Positions 13,245 to 23,722 of a stretch of 64,000 bases of DNA are shown piece by piece. Within the stretch, counting starts at the first letter, position 1. Every line of letters begins with the position of its first letter. The stretch covers positions 62,001 to 126,000 of the forward strand of contig JAHJOO010000053.1 in NCBI GenBank assembly GCA_018820275.1, in the 5' to 3' direction. The notes under the pieces were generated by a model, which worked only from the letters and a program-made list of their open reading frames with translations, searched no databases and had not been told where the DNA came from. Source of the DNA: Alphaproteobacteria bacterium (GTDB taxonomy: Bacteria; Pseudomonadota; Alphaproteobacteria; Caulobacterales; Caulobacteraceae). A program made the position numbers and the translations under genes.

Positions 13245-13978
13245 CCGTCCACCTCGAAATCGAACGCCAGCGGCAGGTGGTCCGACGCCATCCGCGCGAG
13301 AGGCGAGAAGGGCGCATGGGCGCGCGTCACCCGGATCTCCTTGCTGACGAAGGCATGGTCGATGCGGATGGCGGGGTAGGCCGAGGGAAAGGTCTTCACC
13401 GAGGGCTTCAGCCCCAGTCGTCTCTGCGCGTCCTCCAGACCGGTGCCGCACAGGATCCGGTAGGGCCGCGTCAGGGAGGTGGCGTTGAAATCCCCGCACA
13501 GGATGGTCGGACCCGTGCACAGGTCCGAGCCCGCCCACTCCCGGCCGGTCAGCGCCGTGGCCTGCAGGCGCTGTTCGCGCGGGACGAGTCCCAGATGGGT
13601 GTTGATCACATTGACCGTCGCCCCGCCCAGGTCGATCTGGGCCCACAGGGCACCGCGCGGCTCCAGCCCGGGCACGTTCCGCAGCGTCGGCAGCGCGCCG
13701 GCCTTCACCAGCCGCTCCGGATGCGGAGTCAGGATGGCGTCGCCGTAAAGCTCGGCCTCCACCCGCATGGCGGCGTGAAAGCGCACCGCCATCGACAGCT
13801 TCTCGGCGATCGAGGTGGCCTGATCCACCCAGCCGGTCCGGGCCCGGCCGACGTCCAGCTCCTGCAGGCAGACGACGTCCGGCTCCAGCTCGGCGATGAC
13901 GGCGACGATGCGGTCGACGTCCAGCCGGCGGTCGACGCCGACGCAGCGGTGCACATTATAGGTGACGAGACGGGGCAT
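13241..13978 (-). CDS. Endonuclease/exonuclease/phosphatase (EEP) family protein
   Basis: The 245-residue protein has the full set of EEP catalytic motifs: TYNVHRC near residue 6, LQELD near 38 (metal-binding Glu), INTHLG in the middle, GDFNA and the C-terminal SDHLPL with the catalytic His. The fold hydrolyses phosphodiester or phosphomonoester bonds in DNA, RNA or lipids. There is no signal peptide, so it is probably cytosolic. Its relatives in alphaproteobacteria are annotated as EEP hydrolases of unknown substrate. It overlaps the convergent methyltransferase stop by 4 bases. Confidence 0.88.
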   Translation of the reverse strand: MPRLVTYNVHRCVGVDRRLDVDRIVAVIAELEPDVVCLQELDVGRARTGWVDQATSIAEKLSMAVRFHAAMRVEAELYGDAILTPHPERLVKAGALPTLRNVPGLEPRGALWAQIDLGGATVNVINTHLGLVPREQRLQATALTGREWAGSDLCTGPTILCGDFNATSLTRPYRILCGTGLEDAQRRLGLKPSVKTFPSAYPAIRIDHAFVSKEIRVTRAHAPFSPLARMASDHLPLAFDFEVDG

Positions 13979-14023
13979 GACGCTCGCGTCGCCTAAAGGC
14001 CGATCATGGCCGTCAGGGGGCGC

Positions 14024-14710
14024 TCAGATCTCCACCAGCCGGTCCGCGACCTCGTTCGGATTGCCCGCGCGCGGCGGAAAATGCTCCGCCAGCACGCCGC
14101 CGCACAGCCCGACCGCGCGCACGAAGCCGTCGCCCGGCGTCTTCTGCTTCATCCCCGCGACCAGAGCCGCCGCGGCCTCGGCCCAGACCGTCTCGTCCAC
14201 CCTGGCGTGGATGCCCTTGTCGGCGATCACCTCGACCCGGTGGTCGGCGTCGGCGGCGAAGATCAGCACCCCGGTGCGGGCTTCGGTGACGTGCAGGCCG
14301 TGCGCCAGGAACTGGTTCAGGGCCGCCCGCCGCACGCGGTCGCGGCGGATCGAGGGCGGCGTCAGCCATCGCCGGACCGCGGGGATCAGGCCCAGAAGCA
14401 GGACGATGAGGAAGGTCGCCAGCTGCAGGATCGCGTGCACGGCGACCGCCGTCCCTGCCTCTGAGCCGGCCGCGGCTGCATGGCCGACGCTCCAGCCATG
14501 GGCAAAACTCGGCAGGTCGGTCGGATCCAGACCCAGCGGAATCGCCAGCAGGGGCAGGATCAGCGCCGCCGCCGCGGCCCAGCCCACCAGCACGTCCCAA
14601 TAGCCGGATACCCGGCGCGCGAACACGCAGAAGATTTCGCCGCTGGTCGCCTTTTCGGCGTCGGCGATGGCCGCGGCCACGCGGGCGTGATCGTCGGGGG
14701 TCATCTTCAT
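14024..14710 (-). CDS. TPM-domain membrane protein
   Basis: The 228-residue protein has an N-terminal segment ([19 protein letters not shown]), two hydrophobic segments near residues 40-60 and 88-112, and a C-terminal TPM/TLP18.3-like domain with [30 protein letters not shown] domains occur in phosphatase-like and photosystem-repair proteins and in bacterial YgcG/LemA operons; their exact role is unclear. The ATG at 14710 shares one base with the stop of the upstream TPM gene (TGATG), and a GTG at 14713 is equally possible. It is the last gene of the lemA-TPM-TPM operon. Confidence 0.82.
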   Translation of the reverse strand: MKMTPDDHARVAAAIADAEKATSGEIFCVFARRVSGYWDVLVGWAAAAALILPLLAIPLGLDPTDLPSFAHGWSVGHAAAAGSEAGTAVAVHAILQLATFLIVLLLGLIPAVRRWLTPPSIRRDRVRRAALNQFLAHGLHVTEARTGVLIFAADADHRVEVIADKGIHARVDETVWAEAAAALVAGMKQKTPGDGFVRAVGLCGGVLAEHFPPRAGNPNEVADRLVEI

Positions 14711-15522
14711 CACCAGCCTCCCGAGGCGCCGCCGCCGCCGAAGCTGCCGCCGCCGCCGCCGAACCCGCCCCCGCCGCCCCAGCCGCCGCCCCGGCCGCCG
14801 CGCGACGAGCTCTTCAGCGCTTCGGCCGCCGCCCAGATCAGGATCGGCGTCAGGCCGTCGCCGCCGTCCTTGCCCTTGAAGCGGCGTCCCGCCCGCGACA
14901 GGGCGCTGACGAAGCTGATGAAGACCATGAAGACGACGAACAGGATGAACAGGATGATCGCGACAGGCACCTCGGCGCCGGGTGCCTCGGCCGCCGCCGC
15001 CCGCGCCTGGGCCTCTTCCGGATCCAGCCGCAACTGCGCGTCGATCGCGTCCACACCGTCGGTGATGCCCCGCTCATAGCCGCCCTCGCGGAACGCCGGC
15101 AGGATCCGCTCATGGATGATCAGGGCCGACAGGGCGTCGGTCAGGATCGGCTCCAGCCCGTAGCCGACCTCGATCCGCACCTTGCGCTCGTTCGGCGCCA
15201 CGATCAGCAGGACGCCATTGTTCTCCGCCGACTGGCCGATCCCCCAGGCCCGCCCCAGCTGATAGCCGTAGTCGGCAATGTCGCGGTCCTGCAGGCCGTC
15301 GACCGTGACCACGACCAGCTGGTCGGAGGTGTCGCGCTCCAGCGCCTCCAGCCGTTCCGTCAGCTCGGCCTCCTTGGCCGGCGACAGCAGGTTGGCCTGG
15401 TCGACCACCCGCCCCGTCAATGCGGGAAACTGCAGCTCCTGCGCCAGACCGGGGCCGACGGAGCAAATCCAGGCGGCGGCGACGACCAGCGCCGCCGCGA
15501 CCGATCGGAAGGACGCGATCAC
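14710..15522 (-). CDS. YgcG-like exported TPM-domain protein with Gly-rich tail
   Basis: The product has 270 residues. A cleavable signal peptide (about 1-28, ending GLAQ) is followed by a periplasmic TPM domain (about 32-165, with [37 protein letters not shown] and the [14 protein letters not shown] helix). A membrane helix near 178-200 comes next, and then a glycine-rich C-terminus. This layout matches YgcG-type partners of LemA. The start is a GTG at 15522 that overlaps the lemA stop as GTGA. The glycine-rich tail is a usual feature of the family. The operon probably acts in envelope homeostasis, an inference from related operons. Confidence 0.88.
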   Translation of the reverse strand: MIASFRSVAAALVVAAAWICSVGPGLAQELQFPALTGRVVDQANLLSPAKEAELTERLEALERDTSDQLVVVTVDGLQDRDIADYGYQLGRAWGIGQSAENNGVLLIVAPNERKVRIEVGYGLEPILTDALSALIIHERILPAFREGGYERGITDGVDAIDAQLRLDPEEAQARAAAAEAPGAEVPVAIILFILFVVFMVFISFVSALSRAGRRFKGKDGGDGLTPILIWAAAEALKSSSRGGRGGGWGGGGGFGGGGGSFGGGGASGGW

Positions 15523-16169
15523 TTTGCCGCGGGCGGGGCGGACCCCGGGGCGGCCCCGGGCGCCGACATGTCAAAGCTGACCGTCGGCGCGCTCTGCGCC
15601 GCCTCATTGGCCTGGAACGGTTGCATCGGCTCCGAACCGGCGTGGATCGTGTTGGCCCACAGCACCGTCGGGAAGGTCCGCAGCGCCGTGTTGTGGACGC
15701 GGACGGCGTCGTTGTAGTCGCGCCGGGCGATGTTGATGCGGTTCTCGGTCCCCTCCAGCTGGCTCTGCAGGGCGATGAAATTCTGGTTCGACTGGACCTG
15801 CGGATACTGTTCCACGACCAGCATCAGCCGGCTCAGCGCCTGGCTCAGCTCGCCCTGAGCGGCCTGATAGCGCTGCATGGCCGCCGGGTCGTTCAGCATC
15901 TCCGGCGTCAGCTGGATCGACGTCGCCCGCGAGCGCGCCTCGATCACCTGGGTCAGCGTGGCCCGTTCCGAGACCGCGGCGGCCTGCACCGTGGCGACCA
16001 GATTGGGGATCAGATCGGCGCGCCGCTGATAGGCGGCCTGCACGTCGGCCCATTTGGCCCTGGCGTTTTCCTCGTTGGTCGGAATGGCGTTGACGCCGCA
16101 GCCCGACACCGCCGGCGCCAGGACCACGACCGCGGCGACCGCGGCCAGACGGGGGTTCACACGCATCAT
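15519..16169 (-). CDS. lemA: LemA family lipoprotein
   Basis: The 216-residue protein begins with a lipoprotein-type signal peptide whose lipobox-like VSGC is near residue 24. The LemA helical core follows, with NEENARAKWADVQAAYQRRADLIPNL and RYQAAQGELSQALSRLM as family hallmarks, then ENRINIARRDYNDAV and the usual FPTVLWA segment. The C-terminal tail is Ala/Pro-rich. LemA proteins are membrane-anchored helical bundles of unclear function, often next to YgcG-like TPM proteins, as here. It is first in the three-gene operon. An ATG at 16166 is an equally good start. Confidence 0.92.
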   Translation of the reverse strand: MMRVNPRLAAVAAVVVLAPAVSGCGVNAIPTNEENARAKWADVQAAYQRRADLIPNLVATVQAAAVSERATLTQVIEARSRATSIQLTPEMLNDPAAMQRYQAAQGELSQALSRLMLVVEQYPQVQSNQNFIALQSQLEGTENRINIARRDYNDAVRVHNTALRTFPTVLWANTIHAGSEPMQPFQANEAAQSAPTVSFDMSAPGAAPGSAPPAAK

Positions 16170-16239
16170 CGAGACAGCCCTTCCCGAATGCGGCCGGATC
16201 GCCGCTTCCGGGGATATATCAGCCGTTCGTGACGCCGCT

Positions 16240-17163
16240 TCAAGCGTCCAGCGGCTCGACGACGACGCCGGCGGTCGCGCACGCCGCCGCATAGGTGTTG
16301 GCCAGCAGCACGCCGATGGTCATCGGCCCGACCCCGCCCGGCACCGGGGTGATGCCACCCGCCACCGCCGCCGCCTCGTCGAAGGCCACGTCCCCGACCA
16401 CCCGGGTCTTGCCCTCGGCCGCCTTCGCCGGATCCTTCGAGGGGACGCGATTGATGCCGACGTCGATCACCGTCGCGCCCGGCTTGATCCAGTCGCCCCG
16501 GATCATCTCCGGCCGTCCGACGGCGGCCACCAGAACGTCCGCGCGCCGGCACACCTCCGGCAGGTCGCGCGTCCGCGAATGCGCCACGGTGACCGTGCAG
16601 CTCTCGCCCAGCAGCAGCTGCGCCATCGGCTTGCCGACGATGTTGGACCGGCCCACCACCACGGCCTCCAGCCCCGACAGGTCGCCCAGCTCGGCCTTCA
16701 GCAGCATCAGACAGCCCAGCGGCGTGCACGGCACCAGCCCGCGCCCGCCGGTCGCCAGCCGCCCGGCGTTGACCACGTGAAAGCCGTCGACGTCCTTGTC
16801 GGGATCGATCGCCGCCAGCACGGCTTCCGGATCGATCTGTCGGGGCAGGGGCAGCTGCACCAGGATGCCGTGGATCGCCGGATCCCGGTTCAGCCGGTTG
16901 ACCACGGCCAGCAGCTCCGCCTGGGTCGTCTCCGCATCCAGACGCACGGTTTCGGAGTGGAAGCCCGCCGCCTCGGCCCGCTCGCCCTTGGACCTGACGT
17001 AGATCCGGCTGGCGGGGTCGTCACCCACGATCACCGCCGCCAGCCCCGGCCGCACGCCGGTCGCCTCCCGAAGCCGTCCAGCGGCCGCCGCCACCCGGTC
17101 CACCAGTCCGGCGGCGAAGGCCTTGCCGTCGATGATGCGCGCGCGGGCGGGGTCTGCGGACAT
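16240..17163 (-). CDS. folD: Methylenetetrahydrofolate dehydrogenase/cyclohydrolase
   Basis: FolD is the bifunctional enzyme that oxidises 5,10-methylene-THF to methenyl-THF with NADP and then hydrolyses it to 10-formyl-THF. The 307-residue cytosolic protein shows the catalytic segment with YVRSK (Tyr and Lys), [20 protein letters not shown], the dinucleotide-binding GRSNIVGKP and the closing [10 protein letters not shown] signature. The ATG at 17163 fits the family length; a long open frame upstream is antisense to the PPC gene and is a shadow. It is divergent from the PPC gene, with about 99 bases between starts for both promoters. Confidence 0.97.
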   Translation of the reverse strand: MSADPARARIIDGKAFAAGLVDRVAAAAGRLREATGVRPGLAAVIVGDDPASRIYVRSKGERAEAAGFHSETVRLDAETTQAELLAVVNRLNRDPAIHGILVQLPLPRQIDPEAVLAAIDPDKDVDGFHVVNAGRLATGGRGLVPCTPLGCLMLLKAELGDLSGLEAVVVGRSNIVGKPMAQLLLGESCTVTVAHSRTRDLPEVCRRADVLVAAVGRPEMIRGDWIKPGATVIDVGINRVPSKDPAKAAEGKTRVVGDVAFDEAAAVAGGITPVPGGVGPMTIGVLLANTYAAACATAGVVVEPLDA

Positions 17164-17262
17164 GGGCCGGGCCTCGGAAGTCGGTTTCGGGGACGCCCGG
17201 CGATTTACAGGGGCGGGGGGCTGGCGTCTATGATCGCGCCGTTCCTCCGGAGATGCGCCGCC

Positions 17263-19095
17263 ATGACCCGTCCTGATCCGCTTCCTGGCGTGGCCGTCGC
17301 GGCCCTTCTGCTGGTCGCGGCCCCCGCTGCCGCGCAGGACGCCCTGTCCTTCGGCCGCACGGCGGCGGGGGAACTGACCGCCGACGACGCCCGGGTCGAG
17401 GACGGCGGCCCCCGCTTCGACGCCTGGACCTTTTCGACGCGCGAGGGGCAGAGGGTCGAGCTGACCCTGGCCTCGGCGGACTTCGACGCCTGGCTCGAGG
17501 TCTGGCCGGCCGGCGGCGAGGCCGAGGGCCCCGCATGGTCCGACGACGACTCCCTGTCCGGCACCGACGCGCGCCTCCGATTCACCGCGCCCGCCGGCGA
17601 CTGGGTCGTCCGCGCCCGGGGCTTCGAGAGCGACGCCCTCGGCGCCTATGCGCTCACCCTGACCGAGCGTCCGCCCGCGCCCCGGGCCCCGCGCCCCGCC
17701 GGGATCCGCGTCGGGCGGTCCGTGGCCGGCGAGCTTTCGGACCGCGACCCCGAGACGGAAGACGGCCTGAAATACGATGCCTGGGCCCTGCGCCTGCGGC
17801 AGGGCGAACGGGTGCTCGTCACCCTGACCTCGGACGCCTTCGACCCCCTGCTGCAGATCGGTCGCGGCGCGGGCGACGACTTTGCCGAACTGGCCGTCAA
17901 CGACGACGACGGCCAGGGGCTGAACTCCCGTCTGGTGTTCGAGGCCCCGGCGTCGGGCGAATTTCTCATCCGCGTGAGGCCCGTCGGCGACGACGACGGC
18001 GCCTATGTGCTGGCCGTGGCCGAGGCCCCGCCCGTCGCGCCCGCCCTCGCCATGGACTGGGGGGCGACGGTCGAGGGCGACCTGACCCTCACCGACGGCC
18101 TGAACGCCGACGGGGCGGTCGTGGACGTCTATCGTTTCTCCGGCCGCGAGGGCCAGCGGGCCCAGGTCGACGTCGTCTCCGCCGACTTCGACGCCTATGT
18201 CGAACTGCGCGCCGACGCCGATCCGGCGCTCATCCTCGCCGAGGACGACGACGGCGGCCCCGAGGGCACCGACTCCCGTCTGCTGTTCACCCTGCCGGCC
18301 GACGGCGACTATCGCGTCGAGGTCCGCGCGTTCGCCCCGGGTGGCGTCGGCGCCTATGCCGTGTCCCTGACCGAGGCCGCTCCGGAACGCGCGGCGGATC
18401 CGCTCGCCTTCGGCACCCGCATCGAGGGGGTGATCGACGACACCGACCCGCGGGACTCCGCCGACCGGGGCTACGACTCTTTCGTCTTCTCCGGCGTCGA
18501 GGGGCAGCGCGTCCAGGCGATCCTGCGGTCGGGCGACTTCGACGCCTTCCTGCGCATCGGCGCCGCCGAAGGCGACTTCAGCGACCTGGCGTCCGACGAC
18601 GACGGGCTGGGCGAGGGCACCGATTCGCGGCTGAACTTCACCCTGCCGGCGGACGGGGACTACGTCCTGCGCGTCTCGCCCCTGGCCCCGGACACCGACG
18701 GACTCTACGCGCTGGAACTGATCGACCGCGGGCCCAAGCCCGAGCCGGGCAGCCTGCTGGTGGGTGCCTCGGTGCGCGGCACGCTGACCGAGGCCGACGA
18801 CGCGGCGGCCGACGGCAGCTGGTTCGACAGCTATCGGGTCCACGCCAAGGCCGGCGAGCCCCTGCGCATCGAGCTGGCCTCCAACGCCTTCGACGCCTTC
18901 GTCATGGTCGGCCGGGAAAAGGCCGACGGCGGCTTCGAGGTCCTCGGCAGCGACGACGACTCCCTGTCCGACACCCATGCCCGTCTCGACTGGGAGCCGG
19001 ACGAAGACGGCGACTACGTCATCCGCGCGGGCAGCTTCGGGCCCCAGGAGGCCGGGGGCTATGTTCTGTCGGTGGCCCACGCGCCGAAGCCGTGA
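17263..19095 (+). CDS. Exported protein of five tandem PPC-like repeats
   Basis: The 610-residue protein has a signal peptide (about 1-25, ending AAAQ) and then five repeats of about 110 residues, near 28-140, 146-255, 260-372, 379-488 and 497-608. Each begins with a G-x-x-x-x-G-x-L/I strand, has an Asp-Ala/Ser-(W/Y/F) turn, an (S/N)xxFDA(F/W/Y)L-like strand, an acidic DDD loop followed by D(S/A)RL, and ends with GxYxL. This is the bacterial pre-peptidase C-terminal (PPC) beta-sandwich pattern. PPC domains usually trail secreted proteases, but no catalytic domain is present here. The acidic loops may bind calcium (inference). An ATG at 17263 with GGAG 10 bases upstream was chosen over one at 17230. 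Two paralogous genes follow. Confidence 0.85.
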   Translation: MTRPDPLPGVAVAALLLVAAPAAAQDALSFGRTAAGELTADDARVEDGGPRFDAWTFSTREGQRVELTLASADFDAWLEVWPAGGEAEGPAWSDDDSLSGTDARLRFTAPAGDWVVRARGFESDALGAYALTLTERPPAPRAPRPAGIRVGRSVAGELSDRDPETEDGLKYDAWALRLRQGERVLVTLTSDAFDPLLQIGRGAGDDFAELAVNDDDGQGLNSRLVFEAPASGEFLIRVRPVGDDDGAYVLAVAEAPPVAPALAMDWGATVEGDLTLTDGLNADGAVVDVYRFSGREGQRAQVDVVSADFDAYVELRADADPALILAEDDDGGPEGTDSRLLFTLPADGDYRVEVRAFAPGGVGAYAVSLTEAAPERAADPLAFGTRIEGVIDDTDPRDSADRGYDSFVFSGVEGQRVQAILRSGDFDAFLRIGAAEGDFSDLASDDDGLGEGTDSRLNFTLPADGDYVLRVSPLAPDTDGLYALELIDRGPKPEPGSLLVGASVRGTLTEADDAAADGSWFDSYRVHAKAGEPLRIELASNAFDAFVMVGREKADGGFEVLGSDDDSLSDTHARLDWEPDEDGDYVIRAGSFGPQEAGGYVLSVAHAPKP

Positions 19096-19196
19096 TGTGC
19101 GCCCCGGTCGCCCGTCAGGCGGCGTCAGATGACGCCGTCATGCGGACGATGTAGCGTCTCTCCATGGCCGCTTCGGGCCGAGGGATTCTCAAGACC

Positions 19197-19967
19197 ATGC
19201 GCCGCACCGCTCTCTTCGCCGCCGTCTCGCTGACGGCCGTTCTCGTCGCCGGCGCCGCCTCGGCCCAGTCGATCTCGGTCGGCCAGACCGTCAGCGGGTC
19301 GATCACGACGTCGGATCCCGTGGTCGAGGAGGACGGCAGCCACTACGACTGCTGGGTCTTCCGCGCGCCGGCCGGCAACTACACGGTCGACTACAGCTCT
19401 TCCGACTTCGACGCCTTCGTCGGCGTGGGTCGGGGTTCGGACTGCGGCGTCCCGGTCGAGTTCTACAACGACGACGGCGACGTGAGCCTGGATTCCCACC
19501 TCGAGTTCGCCACCGACGGCGGCACCTGGTTCATCAAGGCGAACACGCTCGAGGGCGGCGAGACGGGCGACTACACCCTGACCCTCACGGCGGGCGGCGA
19601 TCCGTCCAGCATGGACGACATGGGCGACGACGACTTCGGGGACGAGGGCGAACTCGACATGGCCTGGATCGACGACCTCGCCGAGCGCGAGGGCGGCGAC
19701 GCGCACCTGCTCAACGTCCTGTGCGCGGCGGTCGACACCCTCGACCTCATCGTCACCATGGAGGGCATGGACGAGGATCGGCTGATGGCCCGCATCGAGG
19801 AGGGCGTCGTCTTCACCGAGGCCGCCAACCGGTCGGGCGCCGGTCTTGGCTTCAGCGAAAGCGACGTCGAGAACCAGATCGCCGAACTGGGTGCCACCCT
19901 GCTGATGGACCCCGAGTCGTCGGGGGACTTCTCCGGCGCCCGGCAGGAATGCATGGACCTGGTCTGA
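19197..19967 (+). CDS. Exported PPC-like protein with C-terminal helical domain
   Basis: The 256-residue protein has a signal peptide (1-23, ASA before the Gln), one PPC-like repeat (about 25-135, with the same VGQTVSGSIT opening, SSDFDAFV strand and GETGDYTLTL close as its neighbours), and an acidic Asp/Gly/Glu linker near 140-157. A helical C-terminal domain has no match that I recognise. Two Cys in that domain (in LNVLCAAVD and RQECMDL), and two in the PPC part, could form disulfides in the periplasm. It lies 101 bases after the five-repeat gene and before a third paralogue. An in-frame ATG at 19164 is possible but would put extra residues before the signal peptide. Confidence 0.75.
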   Translation: MRRTALFAAVSLTAVLVAGAASAQSISVGQTVSGSITTSDPVVEEDGSHYDCWVFRAPAGNYTVDYSSSDFDAFVGVGRGSDCGVPVEFYNDDGDVSLDSHLEFATDGGTWFIKANTLEGGETGDYTLTLTAGGDPSSMDDMGDDDFGDEGELDMAWIDDLAEREGGDAHLLNVLCAAVDTLDLIVTMEGMDEDRLMARIEEGVVFTEAANRSGAGLGFSESDVENQIAELGATLLMDPESSGDFSGARQECMDLV

Positions 19968-20010
19968 GCCGGGCGACGGGCAGTCCGGCTCGCCGATGAG
20001 GACCCGGATC

Positions 20011-20475
20011 ATGAACTGGCCGGTACGGGGTCTGATCGCCGGGTGCGCCCTCGTGGCGGCGCTTCCGGCCGTCGCCCGGGCCCAGTCACTGGGTGTCGGC
20101 CAGTTCGTCGTCGCCGAGGTGGCCGAAGATGATCCCCGGCTGGCCGACGGGACGTCGTTCGACTGCTGGGTCTTCGACGCCGGATCGGGTGGGGCCTTCA
20201 CCGTCCGCGTCGCCTCCCACCTGTTCGATCCGGTGGTCGACGTGGGGCCGGGCGCGGACTGCACCGCCCCGCTCCACGACGGCAACGACGACGACCCCGA
20301 AGGCGGCAACTCCGCCCACCTCCAGTTCGCCGCCGACGGCGGGCCCTGGTACGTGCGCGTCAGCACCGTCGACCCGGGCGAGACGGGCCAGTACCGCCTC
20401 AGCCTCCAGGCCGGCGGCACGCCCGGCTTCGGCGGCTACGCCTCGATGATGTCGCCGACGGACTCCCCCGACTGA
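20011..20475 (+). CDS. Exported single-domain PPC-like protein
   Basis: The 154-residue protein has a signal peptide (about 1-25, ending ARAQ) and a single PPC-like domain that closely parallels the domain of the preceding gene. It shares the FDCWVFDAG segment, a PVVDVGPGADC strand with Cys, a DDDPEGGNSAHLQF acidic loop and the GETGQYRLSL ending. The C-terminus is a short Gly/Ser-rich tail. The ATG at 20011 has GAGGA 8 bases upstream and is preferred over an in-frame ATG at 19996. The gene is third in the tandem cluster; the pair 19197-19967 and this gene look like a recent duplication, apart from the lost helical domain. Confidence 0.75.
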   Translation: MNWPVRGLIAGCALVAALPAVARAQSLGVGQFVVAEVAEDDPRLADGTSFDCWVFDAGSGGAFTVRVASHLFDPVVDVGPGADCTAPLHDGNDDDPEGGNSAHLQFAADGGPWYVRVSTVDPGETGQYRLSLQAGGTPGFGGYASMMSPTDSPD

Positions 20476-20494
20476 GCATGCGCCGCGGCGGGTC

Positions 20495-22021
20495 TCAGGT
20501 CGCCAGCAGGTCGGGCATGAAGCCCCGCCACACGCCGGCGCGCACCTGGGCCGTGGCCCGCGCGATGTCCGGCGCGAAGTAGTGGTCCGACGCATACTCC
20601 GGCGCCGCCTCCCGCACGGTCGACCACGCCCGCTCAAGCGGCTCTGAACTTCTCAGCGGCCGTTGGAAGTCGATGCCCTGGGCCGCCGCCAGCAGTTCGA
20701 TCCCGACCACGGCCGCCGTGTTCTCCGCCATCTCCAGCAGGCGCCGCGCGCCGTGGGTGGCCATGGAGACGTGGTCCTCCTGATTGGCGCTGGTCGGAAC
20801 CGTGTCGACGCTGGCCGGATGGCTCATCATCCGGTTCTCCGCCACCAGCGCCGCCGCCGTGACCTGGGCGATCATGAATCCCGAGTTCAGCCCGCTCTCG
20901 CGCACCAGGAAGGCCGGCAGGCCGCTCATCTTCGGGTCGACGAGGATCGAGGTGCGCCGCTCCGAGATGTTGCCGATCTCGCACAGGACCAGCGCGATCT
21001 GATCTGCCGCAAAAGCAACGGGTTCTGCGTGGAAGTTTCCGCCAGATATGACGTCGCCTTCGGCAAAGAAGACCAGCGGATTGTCGGTCACGGCATTGGC
21101 CTCGCGCACCAGCGTCGCGGCCGCGGCGCGCAGCACATCCAGCCCCGCGCCCATCACCTGCGGCTGGCACCGCAGGGAGTAGGGGTCCTGCACCTTTTCG
21201 CAGTCGTCGCGGTGGCTGTCCCGGATCGCCGACCCGGCCAGCAGCTCGCGCAGCACGCCCGCCACCACGATCTGCCCCGGCTGGCCGCGCAGGGCGTGGA
21301 TGCGCGGGTCGAACGGCGCGTCCGACCCCTTCAGCGCATCGACCGACAGGGCACCCGCCACCAGTCCGGCCGTGAAGACGTCCTCCGTCGCGAACAGCCC
21401 CGCCAGTGCCAGCGCCGTCGAGCACTGCGTGCCGTTCAGCAGCGCCAGACCCTCCTTCGGCCCCAGCACGACGGGCGCGCGGCCCACGGACTTCAGCGCC
21501 TCGATCGCCGGCACGACGCGTCCGTCGATCATCGCCTCGCCCACGCCGATCAGGACGCAGCTCATGTGCGCCAGCGGCGCGAGGTCGCCGGACGCCCCAA
21601 CCGACCCCTTGGCCGGAATGACCGGCAGCACCTCGCCGTTCACCAGGTCGATCAGCGCCTGCAGCGTGTCGCGCCGAACCCCCGACGCCCCCTTCGACAG
21701 GCTGGCGATCTTCAGGACCATCAGCAGCCGCGTCACGCCCGCAGACAGCGGCGCCCCGACCCCGCAGGCATGGCTCAGCACCAGATTTTTCTGAAGCGTC
21801 TCAAGATCTTCTGCCGCGATCCGCGTGTTGGCCAACAGGCCGAACCCGGTGTTGATCCCGTAGACTGTGCGGCCCTTCGCCAGAATGTCCGCCACCGTCG
21901 CCGCCCCCGCCTCGACGTCTGCCCACGCCGCGTCGGTGAGCGAGAGGGTCACGGGCCCTTCGAGGGCCGCGCGTAACTGGGACAGGGTGAGGGGCGCCTG
22001 GCCGATGGTGATCCGGGACAT
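20495..22021 (-). CDS. hutH: Histidine ammonia-lyase
   Basis: HutH deaminates L-histidine to trans-urocanate, the first step of histidine use. The 508-residue cytosolic enzyme has the Ala-Ser-Gly triad (143-145, in [14 protein letters not shown]) that cyclises into the MIO electrophile. It also carries the catalytic loop YGINTGFG near residue 53, the [12 protein letters not shown] segment and the [10 protein letters not shown] region. The ATG at 22021 leaves a 2-base gap after hutU and places the triad at nearly the position known for Pseudomonas HutH; a GTG at 22027 overlapping the hutU stop is also possible. It is cotranscribed with hutU on the minus strand. Confidence 0.96.
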   Translation of the reverse strand: MSRITIGQAPLTLSQLRAALEGPVTLSLTDAAWADVEAGAATVADILAKGRTVYGINTGFGLLANTRIAAEDLETLQKNLVLSHACGVGAPLSAGVTRLLMVLKIASLSKGASGVRRDTLQALIDLVNGEVLPVIPAKGSVGASGDLAPLAHMSCVLIGVGEAMIDGRVVPAIEALKSVGRAPVVLGPKEGLALLNGTQCSTALALAGLFATEDVFTAGLVAGALSVDALKGSDAPFDPRIHALRGQPGQIVVAGVLRELLAGSAIRDSHRDDCEKVQDPYSLRCQPQVMGAGLDVLRAAAATLVREANAVTDNPLVFFAEGDVISGGNFHAEPVAFAADQIALVLCEIGNISERRTSILVDPKMSGLPAFLVRESGLNSGFMIAQVTAAALVAENRMMSHPASVDTVPTSANQEDHVSMATHGARRLLEMAENTAAVVGIELLAAAQGIDFQRPLRSSEPLERAWSTVREAAPEYASDHYFAPDIARATAQVRAGVWRGFMPDLLAT

Positions 22022-22023
22022 CG

Positions 22024-23697
22024 TCACGCCTCCAGGCTCGGCAGCTTCAGCCCAAGCTCCCGCGCGGCCTCTTGTGCGATCTCATAGCCCGCGTCGGCAT
22101 GGCGCATGACCCCCGTCGCCGGGTCGTTCCACAGCACCCGCTCCAGCCGCCGCGCCGCCTCCGGCGTGCCGTCGGCCACGATCACCACGCCCGCGTGCTG
22201 GGAATAGCCCATGCCCACCCCGCCGCCGTGGTGCAGGCTGACCCAGCTCGCCCCCGACGCCGTGTTCAGCAGGGCGTTCAGCAGCGGCCAGTCCGACACC
22301 GCGTCCGAGCCATCAATCATGGATTCGGTTTCCCGGTTGGGGCTGGCGACCGAGCCGGAATCCAGATGGTCCCGCCCGATCACGATCGGCCCGGACACCT
22401 CGCCCGACGCCACCATGTCGTTGAACATCAGGCCCGCCCGGTGGCGGTCGCCCAGACCGATCCAGCAGATCCGCGCCGGCAGGCCCTGAAACGCGATCCG
22501 CTCGCCCGCCATGTCCAGCCAGCGGTGCAGGCCCGCATTGTCCGGGAACAACCGCTTCATCGCCGCGTCGGTCTTGCGGATGTCGTCGGGATCGCCCGTC
22601 AGCGCGGCCCAGCGGAACGGCCCGATGCCCCGGCAGAACAGCGGGCGGATGTAGGCCGGCACGAACCCCGGGAAGTCGAAGGCGTCCTTCACCCCCTCGT
22701 CGAGGGCGACCTGCCGGATGTTGTTGCCGTAATCGGTCACCGGAATGCCCGCCGCCTGGAAATCCAGCAGGGCCTGCACGTGCACGGCGCACGACCTGCG
22801 CGCGGCAGCCTCGACCGCCTGCGGCTCGGTCTCGCGCTTCGCCTCCCACTCCGCCACGCTCCACCCGGCGGGCAGATAGCCGTTGACCAGGTCGTGCGCG
22901 CTGGTCTGGTCCGTCACCAGATCGGGCCGGACGCCGCGTCGCACCAGTTCGGGCAAAACCTCCGCCGCATTGCCCAGAAGCCCGATGGATATGGGCTTCT
23001 TGTCGGCCAGCGACCGCTCCAGCAGCGCCAGCGCCTCGTCCACGCTCTCGGCCATGACGTCCAGGTATCGGGTACGGATCCGGAACTCGATGCGGCTGCG
23101 CTGGCACTCGACCGCGAGGCACGACGCGCCGGCCATGGTCGCCGCCAACGGCTGGGCCCCGCCCATGCCGCCCAGCCCCGCCGTCAGGATCCACTTGCCG
23201 GTCCAGTCGCCGCCGTGGTGCTGCCGCCCGGCCTCCATGAAGGTCTCATAGGTGCCCTGAACGATGCCCTGGGTGCCGATGTAGATCCACGACCCGGCGG
23301 TCATCTGGCCGTACATGGCCAGCCCCTTGCGATCCAGTTCGTGGAAATGCTCCCAGGTCGCCCATTTCGGCACCAGATTGCTGTTGGCGATCAGCACGCG
23401 CGGCGCGTCGGCATGGGTCCGGAACACGCCCACCGGCTTGCCCGACTGCACCAGCAGGGTCTCGTCCTCCCCGAGGGCCCGCAAGGCGTCGACGATCCGG
23501 TCGAAACTGGCCCAGTCGCGCGCCGCCTTGCCGATGCCGCCGTAGACGACCAGGTCCTGCGGCCGCTCGGCCACCTCCGGGTCGAGGTTGTTCATCAGCA
23601 TCCGCAGCGCGCCCTCGGCGGCCCAGGTGCGGCAGGTCTTTTCCGGTCCGCGCGGAGCGCGCACGACGCGGGCGTTCGGGGTCGGTTGTTGAGTCAT
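22024..23697 (-). CDS. hutU: Urocanate hydratase
   Basis: HutU converts urocanate to 4-imidazolone-5-propionate using a tightly bound NAD. The 557-residue protein has exactly the usual length. It shows the NAD-binding [18 protein letters not shown] segment, the catalytic stretch [17 protein letters not shown] and [20 protein letters not shown]. The ATG at 23697 gives the family N-terminus. Its start lies only 25 bases from that of the divergent hutG-like gene, so the two promoters must overlap each other or the coding ends. No HutC-type repressor gene is in the window. Confidence 0.97.
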   Translation of the reverse strand: MTQQPTPNARVVRAPRGPEKTCRTWAAEGALRMLMNNLDPEVAERPQDLVVYGGIGKAARDWASFDRIVDALRALGEDETLLVQSGKPVGVFRTHADAPRVLIANSNLVPKWATWEHFHELDRKGLAMYGQMTAGSWIYIGTQGIVQGTYETFMEAGRQHHGGDWTGKWILTAGLGGMGGAQPLAATMAGASCLAVECQRSRIEFRIRTRYLDVMAESVDEALALLERSLADKKPISIGLLGNAAEVLPELVRRGVRPDLVTDQTSAHDLVNGYLPAGWSVAEWEAKRETEPQAVEAAARRSCAVHVQALLDFQAAGIPVTDYGNNIRQVALDEGVKDAFDFPGFVPAYIRPLFCRGIGPFRWAALTGDPDDIRKTDAAMKRLFPDNAGLHRWLDMAGERIAFQGLPARICWIGLGDRHRAGLMFNDMVASGEVSGPIVIGRDHLDSGSVASPNRETESMIDGSDAVSDWPLLNALLNTASGASWVSLHHGGGVGMGYSQHAGVVIVADGTPEAARRLERVLWNDPATGVMRHADAGYEIAQEAARELGLKLPSLEA

Positions 23698-23722
23698 GCC
23701 GGCGTCTCTACGCTGCGACACC

